NCBI RefSeq assembly: GCF_004015185.1
Contig: NZ_CP025746.1
Span: 6,279,776 to 6,343,775, forward strand
Direction of reading: 5' to 3'
From: Clostridium manihotivorum
GTDB taxonomy: Bacteria > Bacillota > Clostridia > Clostridiales > Clostridiaceae
Length of the DNA stretch: 64,000 nt
In this document: positions 36,262-44,704 of the stretch, piece by piece
Position numbering within the stretch: position 1 is the stretch's first letter
Layout: each line of letters begins with the position of its first letter
The notes under the pieces: generated by a model
Seen by the model: only the letters and a program-made list of their open reading frames with translations
Databases searched by the model: none
What the model was told of the DNA's origin: nothing
Made by a program: the position numbers and the translations under genes

Positions 36262-37119
36262 TTATAACCAAGCCTTTAACTTTTCATAATTCTTCTTTGC
36301 ATCTTCATAGCCTAAGTCATATAGTTTATAAAGCTTCTCAGGCTTCTTTTCCAATCTATCAACCTGTAAATCTTCGCTTGGCCTTAAAACAAATATATCT
36401 CCGTCTCTATTCATCTGCTCTATTAAATCTAAAGTTTTATTATAAACGGAATGTCTGTTTACCATAGCCTCAGCTAGACCTTTATATTTAGAGTAAACTC
36501 TATCTACAATCCATCTTCTCTTAAACGCTTCTTTTCTATAGCCTTCTGGCCTTGTTAGTATAACTACGTGTTTTTTATTACCATCACTTATTGACTTATT
36601 TAATGGTATAGGAGCTGATATCCCTCCATCAAGCAGATGATACTTATCATAATCAACTATAGGCGCTGCAAAAGGAAGACTACTAGATGCTCGTATAACA
36701 GTTATTATCTTGTCATTATCTTTAAAGCACTGATTTTTTTCTACATAAAAAGGTTCCCCTGTTATACAATCTGTAGTTCCGATGACAAATCTTTGATCAG
36801 AATCAAAAAACGTATCATAATCAAAAGGATCTAATTCATTCGGTATTTTGTTATATACAAAATCTATTCCAAACAAACTCTTTTCCTTTAAAAAGTTCCT
36901 ATAACTTAAGTACCTATGATCTCCTATATACCCTATGTTAATTCTTTTGTTTCTCTCGAACTGTTTAGAAATATATGATGCTGCATTACATGCACCTGCT
37001 GAAACTCCTATTACATATGGGAAGTGTAAAGATTTTTCAAGAAAGAAGTCAAGCACACCAGCAGTATAAACTCCCCTTAGACCTCCACCTTCAAGTACTA
37101 ATCCTATATCCTTCATCAT
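36262..37119 (-). CDS. Patatin-like phospholipase, YjjU family
   Basis: A 285-residue serine hydrolase with a Ser-Asp dyad. The oxyanion loop LEGGGLRGVYTAG (residues 8-20), nucleophile elbow GVSAG (about 39-43) and the catalytic aspartate in LLDGGISAPIP (about 155) are all present. No signal peptide is visible, so it is cytoplasmic. A second ATG one codon later is equally likely. A single gene, divergent from the DUF2935 gene. Confidence 0.9.
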   Translation of the reverse strand: MMKDIGLVLEGGGLRGVYTAGVLDFFLEKSLHFPYVIGVSAGACNAASYISKQFERNKRINIGYIGDHRYLSYRNFLKEKSLFGIDFVYNKIPNELDPFDYDTFFDSDQRFVIGTTDCITGEPFYVEKNQCFKDNDKIITVIRASSSLPFAAPIVDYDKYHLLDGGISAPIPLNKSISDGNKKHVVILTRPEGYRKEAFKRRWIVDRVYSKYKGLAEAMVNRHSVYNKTLDLIEQMNRDGDIFVLRPSEDLQVDRLEKKPEKLYKLYDLGYEDAKKNYEKLKAWL

Positions 37120-37359
37120 ATCACCTTCTACTCTTTATATTTACTTTATTATACTAAATTGTTTCAACTTATAATAGTCAAAATTTTATTAATAAAATAA
37201 TTATAATACTTAAAACAGCCTTGTAAACCAGTTATAGAAAGCTACTAAGTATAAATAATAATTTTAATAAGTAAAAGTAACCTTTTATATCATAGGCTCA
37301 TATAATAGTCATTGTAAGGTTTACAAAGCTACATAAATAATATTAAGGAAGGATACATT

Positions 37360-38292
37360 ATGCTCAGTGATAGAGACTATATCATTCACTCATTAGAGTT
37401 TAACCTATTCTTTTTAAGAATTGCAAAGGAACATACAATTTTTGCGGCAGCTTCGCTACCAATAAAGAACTTAAACATTATAAAACAGGCTAACATCTTT
37501 AAGAGAGCATATGAAGATCTTCTTTCCAGAGTCATATTGCTTAGTACAAACGAGCAAGTTAGCGGCTCTATAACAAACTCAGGAGAATTTGTAACAGAAT
37601 ACACCTTAGCTGCTGAAACAATAACATCTCAATTAACTGGAATTCCCATAGAAACAAATATTACAAGTCAAGAAATAAAGATGTTTAAGTCTAGTTTCCC
37701 AAGCTCCAGACAAGACAACCTAATAGCTCAAATATCAGGATTAAATGAAGAAGCTATTCGTCTTACAAATATAGTCATAGACTTTCAAACAAAATTATTA
37801 AATGATGTTTTAAACTGCAGAGCCTTTTCTTATACTTATCCTTTAATGCTAGAACATGTCACTAGAGAGGCTCAGTTTGCTGTAATGACTTTAAGGAAGT
37901 TGCAAATGAAAGATACTATAGATACAATAAATGAAATAATAAACTTTGAAATTAATTGGACTAGGCTTATGGATGAGCATTCAAAATTTATAAGAGGGTA
38001 TCTAGATCCATCTCAACCAGCACTTTTTGATACAGCTAACGGATTCTCTAATGAATTTGATAAGCTACTTGCTTCAACCTTAGCACTTGAAGATAGTCCA
38101 GAAGAACTTGCAAGAGTTACAAGAGAAACTATAACTCAAGTTACCAGCTTAAGAGACTTTAAAACACAATCCGTAGAAGGAATACTTTCTTGTAAAATAC
38201 GTTCTATAATACCTCCACTATTAAGCGACCACGTTCTAAGAGAAGCAAATTACTATTTAAAGCTTCTAAGAACCTTTGAGTCAACTCAATAG
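37360..38292 (+). CDS. DUF2935 family protein, all-helical metal-binding type
   Basis: A 310-residue protein made of two related all-alpha halves. The first starts SLEFNLFFLRIAKEHTIF and the second DTINEIINFEINWTRLMDEHSKFIRGYLDP. Conserved Glu/His pairs (EH near residues 22 and 205, and HV-TREAQFAV/HVLREANYYL) could hold metal, as in the known Bacillus/Clostridium DUF2935 fold. No signal or membrane segment. The function is not known; many members occur in spore formers. A repeat copy starts at the stop codon. Confidence 0.85.
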   Translation: MLSDRDYIIHSLEFNLFFLRIAKEHTIFAAASLPIKNLNIIKQANIFKRAYEDLLSRVILLSTNEQVSGSITNSGEFVTEYTLAAETITSQLTGIPIETNITSQEIKMFKSSFPSSRQDNLIAQISGLNEEAIRLTNIVIDFQTKLLNDVLNCRAFSYTYPLMLEHVTREAQFAVMTLRKLQMKDTIDTINEIINFEINWTRLMDEHSKFIRGYLDPSQPALFDTANGFSNEFDKLLASTLALEDSPEELARVTRETITQVTSLRDFKTQSVEGILSCKIRSIIPPLLSDHVLREANYYLKLLRTFESTQ

Positions 38293-38492
38293 TAATGTAT
38301 ATGAGGAAAATCTGGCAGACAAATAAGACTTTCTTTTTTATGGCTTACCTTAAACAGCTATTACAACCCCTGGATACTAGTAGATTTAGCTAGGAAACGT
38401 TTTTATACTTTCCTACGAAAAAGAAAGCGTTTTTCATTATACCTTTGTGAGGTCTTTAGCCTCCATGTAGGATTCCTATACAGTAAAAAACT
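38293..38492 (+). repeat. Interspersed intergenic repeat, copy C
   Basis: Starts at the DUF2935 stop codon, lacking the left block and first arm. GTATATGAGGAAAATCTGGCAG-type sequence (38298-38318) is followed by AATAAGACTTTCTTTTTTA, a diverged middle, a second hairpin, and the right end TCCTATACAGTAAAAAACTA. Confidence 0.7.
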
Positions 38493-38497
38493 AAAAG

Positions 38498-38545
38498 ACT
38501 TAGACTAATTATATTAAAATTAATCTAAGTCTTTTCTAATTTCTT
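38498..38545 (-). terminator. Terminator of the secreted glucosaminidase gene
   Basis: AAAAGACTTAGA and TCTAAGTCTTTT pair around an AT-rich loop between copy C and the gene end, working in both directions. Confidence 0.7.
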
Positions 38546-38599
38546 AATACCTATAGCTATTAAACAGAGCTTAAGCTCAATATTTATAATTGAATTTAA

Positions 38600-40597
38600 C
38601 TAATTGAACTTAGGAATCTCGTAGTAAAACATAGAATTTTTCATTTTTAATATTATGTTTTTCATAATTTGAGATTGTTTATAAGCCCAACCCACATCTG
38701 TAGCATATTGGTGAGCATACAATGTATTAGGTGATCTGTATATGGTACCAATATCCCATCTCATCTTATAAAGAGTATTTTGATTGTAAGTTGTACTATT
38801 TATGTAGCTTTGAGATATAAACTTTGCACCACCTACAATTGCTTGATCAACTGTGAACCATCCCTGTTCATACGCATTTTCTGATCCCCAAAGATCTGGA
38901 TTAGAATCATAAGCTCCTACACCATAAACATTATATACCTTCATAGGAGTACTAACCGGAATTAACTTAGAACCGATATTCCCAAAAATCTCATGAACCT
39001 GACTAACTGTTATTCCTGTAGCTAAAGCTGATGTTCCGTTGCCTGTCTCTAATAAAGAGTGTGCTACTAAATATACTGGGTTAACATTATAGGTTTTCCC
39101 TGCCTGTATAAAAGAAGCACCTTTTCCTTCTAGAACACCTTTTCCTAAAAGTACATTATTTAAATCCTCAACAGTTATTCCATCTACGTAGTTAAGCTTT
39201 AAGAATTGATATACCCCATAATCTGTTATAAAGTTATTAGGGTCAGCATAATACTTAACTTGATCCCTTGTTGCATCAATCCAGTTACCGCTGCTCCAGG
39301 TCTGAGCCTTAGATGCTAGTCCCATTTGACTGTTAACAAAACTATCTAGTGTAATATTAGTGTTAGTATAGCTAATACTACCGTATCTCAAAATTTCAAA
39401 ATCTATTTCTTTTGATCCATCATAAATATTCTTAGATGAAATATCCTTAACATCAACTTTAATCTTATACTTACCCTCTTTTGAAGGTATCCAAGTATAT
39501 GTAGAATTAGCTGAGTAGTCGTTAACTAAAACCCACTGACTACCATCATTAATCAAGTATCTATATAAGCTTGAAATTCCATCAACAGCCTTAGAACTTA
39601 TTATTATTGTATTACCAAGTCTTCTTGGAGATGCTAAGTTTGTTGAGATCTGCTGAACTTGTGGAAGCCTCGCTATTACAAAGGTCTTCTCTAAAAAGTT
39701 TTCAAATTCACTTGTAGACCCTTGTGCTTTTACTTGAACCCTTACAGTATAGCTAGAACCTTCTGTAGGATTCCAAATAAATTTATTATCAGCAGAATAA
39801 TCTCTTAATGTAACCCATCCAGTTCCATTGTTCACCATAAACTTATACAAGATACTGCTTGTCCCGCCACCCATCGCTGTAATTGTAATCGGTGTATTTA
39901 CAAGAGCTGGCGTTGCTTTATCAAAAGCTATATTACTTATTGTTGCAGTGGAACTCTTAACTTCGTAAGATGTCTCAATTGAAGTATCTGGATTCCTTAA
40001 GGAATTGGCTTGTTTTATATCTACCTTTACCCTATACTTACCTTCCTTTGATGGTATCCAGGTATATGTCTTATCGTAAGTATAGTCTCTAACCATACTC
40101 CAATTTTGTCCATCATAGATATAATATCTATAAAGTACTCCATTAGGTAAGTTAATATTAGCAGTAAACTTCACAGAAGTGTTTACAGTAACCGGAGAAC
40201 TGATACTACTAGATATACTTTCAGCTTTTACTGTGCTGTATACTTCAAAGTTTATTTGTTTATAAGCAGTAGAAATAGTTTTACTATACCTATCCTTTAC
40301 TTCAACCTTTATCTTTTGTGTTGCAGGCCTGTAAGGCTGCCATTGCGTACTGGTCTTTGAGGAATAATCTTGTAAAGTGTACCATCTTGCACCATCATAA
40401 ATAGAAAACTTATAGAGCAAATTTTTTGTTCCTGTTGCACTAGCATTTATCTTTACAATTTCCCCAACTTTTGCTGACTGTCTATCCGTAGTAAGACTTG
40501 TTACACCAATGCTGATAGCATAAGCTTTTACATTTTGAAATGCAAGCGTTATCAGCATAATAAGAAAGAAAATACCCACTTTTTTATTAAGCTTCAG
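38600..40597 (-). CDS. Secreted glucosaminidase with four Y_Y_Y-type repeats
   Basis: A roughly 665-residue cell-wall protein. A basic N-terminus (KLNKK) and hydrophobic stretch up to VKAYA form a signal peptide. Four repeats (about 30-410) share a YIYDGxxWxxxxDYS...W pattern, as in triple-tyrosine/Y_Y_Y cell-wall modules. A C-terminal glucosaminidase domain (about 430-655) contains LLETGNGTS, the catalytic glutamate. It cleaves peptidoglycan sugar bonds, probably in growth or separation. The first canonical start is GTG at 40577-40579, too far from the GGGGGAGG site. CTG at 40595-40597 fits it, so I use CTG with caution. Confidence 0.85.
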   Translation of the reverse strand: MKLNKKVGIFFLIMLITLAFQNVKAYAISIGVTSLTTDRQSAKVGEIVKINASATGTKNLLYKFSIYDGARWYTLQDYSSKTSTQWQPYRPATQKIKVEVKDRYSKTISTAYKQINFEVYSTVKAESISSSISSPVTVNTSVKFTANINLPNGVLYRYYIYDGQNWSMVRDYTYDKTYTWIPSKEGKYRVKVDIKQANSLRNPDTSIETSYEVKSSTATISNIAFDKATPALVNTPITITAMGGGTSSILYKFMVNNGTGWVTLRDYSADNKFIWNPTEGSSYTVRVQVKAQGSTSEFENFLEKTFVIARLPQVQQISTNLASPRRLGNTIIISSKAVDGISSLYRYLINDGSQWVLVNDYSANSTYTWIPSKEGKYKIKVDVKDISSKNIYDGSKEIDFEILRYGSISYTNTNITLDSFVNSQMGLASKAQTWSSGNWIDATRDQVKYYADPNNFITDYGVYQFLKLNYVDGITVEDLNNVLLGKGVLEGKGASFIQAGKTYNVNPVYLVAHSLLETGNGTSALATGITVSQVHEIFGNIGSKLIPVSTPMKVYNVYGVGAYDSNPDLWGSENAYEQGWFTVDQAIVGGAKFISQSYINSTTYNQNTLYKMRWDIGTIYRSPNTLYAHQYATDVGWAYKQSQIMKNIILKMKNSMFYYEIPKFN

Positions 40598-40725
40598 AAG
40601 AACCTCCCCCTTTATCTTTTGACTAAAAAAGTATAAGCTAGTTATACAATTTTAATATTAATATCGTTGGTATCAGTTTCATTCTGAAGCGTGTTATCAT
40701 CATATCTTATTGGTGTTTTAATGGG

Positions 40726-41886
40726 CTAGAATACATAATTAACCACATCTGTATCTTGTCCACATCTCTTATATACTCTAGTAACTCTTCTACCTATATT
40801 ACACAGTATTTCATAATTAATAGTACCCATTATACTAGCCATATCGTCTGCATCAAACTTTATATCTCCGTCACTCCCTAAAAGTATAACCTCATCATTA
40901 ACCTTGACTTCAGGAATTTCAGTTACATCTACCATAATCTGATCCATGCATATATTTCCAACTACAGGCGCTAACTTTCCATTTATTATAACCTTAGCTT
41001 TTCCTGACAATATCCTTGAATATCCATCCGCATATCCAACTGGTATAGTTGCTATCTTGCTCTTTCTGGCAGTCTTAAAGTTTTGCCCATATCCTATAAA
41101 TTTATTTTCGTCTAAAGATTTCAAATAAACTACTCTACTCTTCCAAGTTAATACAGGCTTAAGTTCTAAATTATCTTTTATAACATCCTCTGATGGATAG
41201 TAGCCGTACTGAACAATTCCTGGCCTCACATAGTCATAACAACTTTCAGGTATGTCTATTATCCCTGCGCTATTTGCAATATTTCTTCTTATTTTATCTT
41301 TATAAATACAAGAAATTTCTTTAATCTCATTATTATAAGTATTTAATTGCTCTAAGGTATAACTCTTATCTTTTTTATCTGCAGATGCAAAGTGAGAAAA
41401 TATACTTTCAACTTTTATGTTTTCTAACATACAAATATCTTCTACTATCTTTAATTCCTCATCTTTGGGCAAAAAGCCTATTCTCCCCATACCAGTGTCT
41501 AGTTTTATATGAATGCTACTTATCTTTCTAAACTCCTTGGAAGCTTCCGATAACTTCTTAGCAAACTCATAATTTGATACAGTTGCTTCTATATCATATT
41601 TTATCAGTTCTTCTATAATATCTTCACCGGAAATCCCAAGTACCATTATAGAATCTTCTATTCCACCTTTTCTTAACTCAATGGCTTCCATTATATTTGC
41701 AACACCAAATCTATTTATACCTATACTTGATAAAAGCTTTGCACATTCTAAAGCACCATGCCCATATGCATTAGCCTTTATAACACTTATTATCTCGCTA
41801 TTTCCTATCCTACTTTTTATATGATTTATATTAAACTCCAAATTATCAAGATTTATCTCTACCCAAACTGGATGCAGCATTTTCAA
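40726..41886 (-). CDS. alr: Alanine racemase
   Basis: About 386 residues. A PLP enzyme that makes D-alanine for peptidoglycan. The PLP lysine lies in VIKANAYGHG (about 37-46 of this start). The substrate-side tyrosine is in PVGYADGYSR (about 270) and CMDQIMVDVTE follows near residue 310, as in the family. I choose the TTG at 41884-41886: AGGAG lies nine nucleotides upstream. The ATG at 41893-41895 abuts the ribosome site and the next ATG is too far. It stands beside the secreted glucosaminidase gene on the same strand. Confidence 0.93.
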   Translation of the reverse strand: MKMLHPVWVEINLDNLEFNINHIKSRIGNSEIISVIKANAYGHGALECAKLLSSIGINRFGVANIMEAIELRKGGIEDSIMVLGISGEDIIEELIKYDIEATVSNYEFAKKLSEASKEFRKISSIHIKLDTGMGRIGFLPKDEELKIVEDICMLENIKVESIFSHFASADKKDKSYTLEQLNTYNNEIKEISCIYKDKIRRNIANSAGIIDIPESCYDYVRPGIVQYGYYPSEDVIKDNLELKPVLTWKSRVVYLKSLDENKFIGYGQNFKTARKSKIATIPVGYADGYSRILSGKAKVIINGKLAPVVGNICMDQIMVDVTEIPEVKVNDEVILLGSDGDIKFDADDMASIMGTINYEILCNIGRRVTRVYKRCGQDTDVVNYVF

Positions 41887-41895
41887 ATCAATCAT

Positions 41896-42050
41896 CTCCT
41901 AAATAACTTATATATTCATTGTAGCAATTAAGTGGTAGGAATTAAATATCCATATTATATATATATTTAATACTAAGTGGTATGGTATGGAACTGCCATT
42001 ATCCATACTTAATCATAAACTTACATTATAATACACATGTGGTATAAATT
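41896..42050. other. Intergenic, nothing recognised
   Basis: AT-rich spacer upstream of alr; no repeat, no riboswitch. Confidence 0.35.
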
Positions 42051-42104
42051 ATTAAAGCTATAGATGCTAAATCAATAATAATTTAACTTCTATAGCTTTA
42101 ATAA
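42051..42104. terminator. Long hairpin downstream of the histidine kinase
   Basis: TTATTAAAGCTATAGA and TCTATAGCTTTAATAA form a perfect 16-bp stem around an AT loop. Likely transcript end for the kinase gene. Confidence 0.7.
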
Positions 42105-42279
42105 CTTATATAAAATCAAGTTTAAAATTTATCAGCTAAGTTTTTTCTTCTTATGCAAACCTTAGTTTAAACTCATCTATCTTAGTATCAATAATCTTAC
42201 TCATAAATATCCTTCAAAGTTTATTTTTAATAATATCCTAGGCAAATATATCTTTATAACAACTATATATACATCAAAC

Positions 42280-43821
42280 TTATTGATAATTTAGATATAC
42301 ATTAGAAAATTCAATATTAACAGCTCTAGCCAATCTATCATTCATCAAATCATTATTACTTTCTTCAACATCGTCAGCAATAGTTATTGGCAGAAGAATA
42401 GTAAACACACTCCCTTTTCCAACCTGGCTGTTCAATTCTATACTACCACCTAAAGAATTTACTAAAAGCTTAACTAAACATAACCCTATACCTGTTCCTT
42501 CAGAAGATCTAGTAAGACTATTATTCACTTGTCCAAATCTCTCAAATATTATATTTTGTTTATCCTTAGGTATACCTACACCTTCATCTATTACCCTTAT
42601 GCAAAACTTACCTTTTCTCTTTGATAACTTAACATAAATGTTGCCTTTAACATCAGTGAACTTTATAGCATTGGAAAGAAGATTCAATATTATCCTTTCA
42701 TACTTTTCATCATCAATAGCCATGGTTAACTTTGAAATACTTGAAGAAAACTTAACATCAATCTTCTTTTCTTTTGCAAGAAGCGCTATGGAGTCAACTA
42801 TTGCTTTTGTCACAGTTACTATATCTACATTTCTATTATGGAACTTTAGATATCCAGTATCGGCTCTAGTAATATCTAATAGGTTATTTACTAGTCTAAG
42901 CTGTTGCAATGAACTCTGATGAATCTTCCTCAAATATTTCCTACCTATGTCAGATAAGCTATCCTTACATGTTAATTCTAAAAATTGAGTAGCCGACATA
43001 GCTACGGTTAGAGGAGTTTTGAACTCATGTGATATAAACGAAAAAAACTCTTCCTGCATTTTTAATGCTTTTTCCGCTTTCTGCTTTTCCTCTTTTATTA
43101 TTTTACTCTGCTGTTCTATTAGGTTTCTATATGTTACTTTATCAGTAATATCATTGGTAATTTCAACAACATATTTTAACTGTTTATTATATACAATAGG
43201 AATAAGAGATCCATCCCAATAAGTTATTCCCCTTTCAAAATGAGGAAAAGAATATTCATCTATATATAAAGATTGCTTTGTCTTTGTTACTTGATCCCAA
43301 AACTCCTTAGAAGGGCTAATATCCCAACCTGTTACAAACTCATTAACCTTTTTGCCATAAGTAGTCTCTCTCGAATTGAAGGGCTTATCAAAAAAATCCA
43401 AATAAGTTTGGTTAGCCTTCAATAAGATCCTATCTGGCATAGCAAAAACAGCCACCCCAAATCTGTTGTCTAAGTATAGCCTTTCAAATACCGGAAGCTT
43501 TTCTCCCAAGCTTTGAGTTTCTTTTCTGATAAGGAAATAAGTTATCTCATTGCTATAATTATTATTTTCAATCAAGATATCTACTTCTATTGGATCTAAT
43601 TTAGAATCAAATATATAATAACTTCTGTTTTCATTTAGCTCTAAGGAATCTATATCAAGCCTTATCATTCTGTATAATTCAGAGACACTTTTACCTACAG
43701 TCTCATCTCTTGAATAACCAGATAAATAAAAAAATTCATTATTTGCATTAACCACCATAGAATTAATAGTTGTGAAATATGCACCATATTCTATACTATG
43801 AGAGAGTTGCTCACTTAACAT
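42280..43821 (-). CDS. Orphan sensor histidine kinase with PAS domains
   Basis: A 513-residue soluble kinase. Two PAS-like domains (about 10-70 and 120-240) precede the phosphorylated histidine in FISHEFKTPLTV (about 275-286). ATPase boxes are N (NLLSNAIKF), G1 (DEGVGIPKD) and G2 (GTGIGLCLVK). No membrane helix is present, so it senses a cytoplasmic signal. I choose the ATG at 43819-43821 with GTGGAGG upstream; the TTG ten codons earlier has no ribosome site. No response regulator lies nearby. In clostridia, orphan kinases of this shape often feed Spo0A; here that is inference. Confidence 0.9.
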   Translation of the reverse strand: MLSEQLSHSIEYGAYFTTINSMVVNANNEFFYLSGYSRDETVGKSVSELYRMIRLDIDSLELNENRSYYIFDSKLDPIEVDILIENNNYSNEITYFLIRKETQSLGEKLPVFERLYLDNRFGVAVFAMPDRILLKANQTYLDFFDKPFNSRETTYGKKVNEFVTGWDISPSKEFWDQVTKTKQSLYIDEYSFPHFERGITYWDGSLIPIVYNKQLKYVVEITNDITDKVTYRNLIEQQSKIIKEEKQKAEKALKMQEEFFSFISHEFKTPLTVAMSATQFLELTCKDSLSDIGRKYLRKIHQSSLQQLRLVNNLLDITRADTGYLKFHNRNVDIVTVTKAIVDSIALLAKEKKIDVKFSSSISKLTMAIDDEKYERIILNLLSNAIKFTDVKGNIYVKLSKRKGKFCIRVIDEGVGIPKDKQNIIFERFGQVNNSLTRSSEGTGIGLCLVKLLVNSLGGSIELNSQVGKGSVFTILLPITIADDVEESNNDLMNDRLARAVNIEFSNVYLNYQ

Positions 43822-44079
43822 CTTGTGTCCTCCACATAATTCGAGATTCAATTTTAAGAAAAATATTATTTATAATTAAGCTTTCATTATAAATTTATCT
43901 ATATTTTACCATTAATATCAATATTAATCTATATTTATCTTTATACAGATTAATATTTTTTTGTAAATATCTGGTATAGCGAATTCTTAACCTTAGTACC
44001 TCTATAAAAGATAACAATCATAAGCTAATAAATTTTTTAATTATAATTTGTGGAAGCCTTAGTCTTAATTATGGATTTT

Positions 44080-44610
44080 TTATATAACTTTTCTTTTAGA
44101 AAGTATTTGTATCAGCACCATGGCAATTATTCCTCCTGCTAATGCAGTTATAAGCTGAGGTACTCCCATGGATAGTACTAATTTATCTAAAACCTTTGTT
44201 GGTATTCCAAGCTTAAGAAGCTTAACTAAGTGCGATGCAGAAAGTGATAAAAATAAAAACTTAACAAATGAACCTAATATTATTCCTATATAAATTCCAT
44301 ATATCTTTTCTCTAACCGATCCAAACAATATCACATATATTATATTCCCTATAATTATAAACGGTATGAATGGTGCCATAGGCGCAGCAAGTTGTCCAAC
44401 TACCCAAGCCAAAATTGGAGTAAGAGCAGCTGTAAGAACTCCCCATTTAACTCCACAAATATAAACTGACAGAAGCAATACTGCATTAATAATAGGTCCT
44501 ACTAAAAACTGATTTATTTCTGGTATAGTTCTCCCTATAAGTTGAAAAGCTATAGCTATAGCCAATAGTAAGGCTGATTTCGACAACCCATTAGAGTTAA
44601 TCTTTTCCAT
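44080..44610 (-). CDS. ECF transporter S component (substrate-specific subunit)
   Basis: A 176-residue membrane protein with six hydrophobic helices, the EcfS size. The N-terminal loop and GRTIPEINQFLVGPIINAVLLL resemble vitamin-uptake S components of the QueT/FolT/HmpT classes. The ATG at 44608-44610 is well placed from AGGAGG; a GTG two codons before is less likely. No EcfA/EcfT is nearby, so it must share the common ATPase module. There is no riboswitch upstream to name the substrate. It lies on the same strand, 94 bp after the LevR-like activator. Confidence 0.8.
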   Translation of the reverse strand: MEKINSNGLSKSALLLAIAIAFQLIGRTIPEINQFLVGPIINAVLLLSVYICGVKWGVLTAALTPILAWVVGQLAAPMAPFIPFIIIGNIIYVILFGSVREKIYGIYIGIILGSFVKFLFLSLSASHLVKLLKLGIPTKVLDKLVLSMGVPQLITALAGGIIAMVLIQILSKRKVI

Positions 44611-44704
44611 TTTCACACCTCCTTAGTATAAATATATTCATAATTCTTCACTTTATCCATAATAGTTGTATCTATATAACTATTAATAGAAACCTGTTAT
44701 TCAC

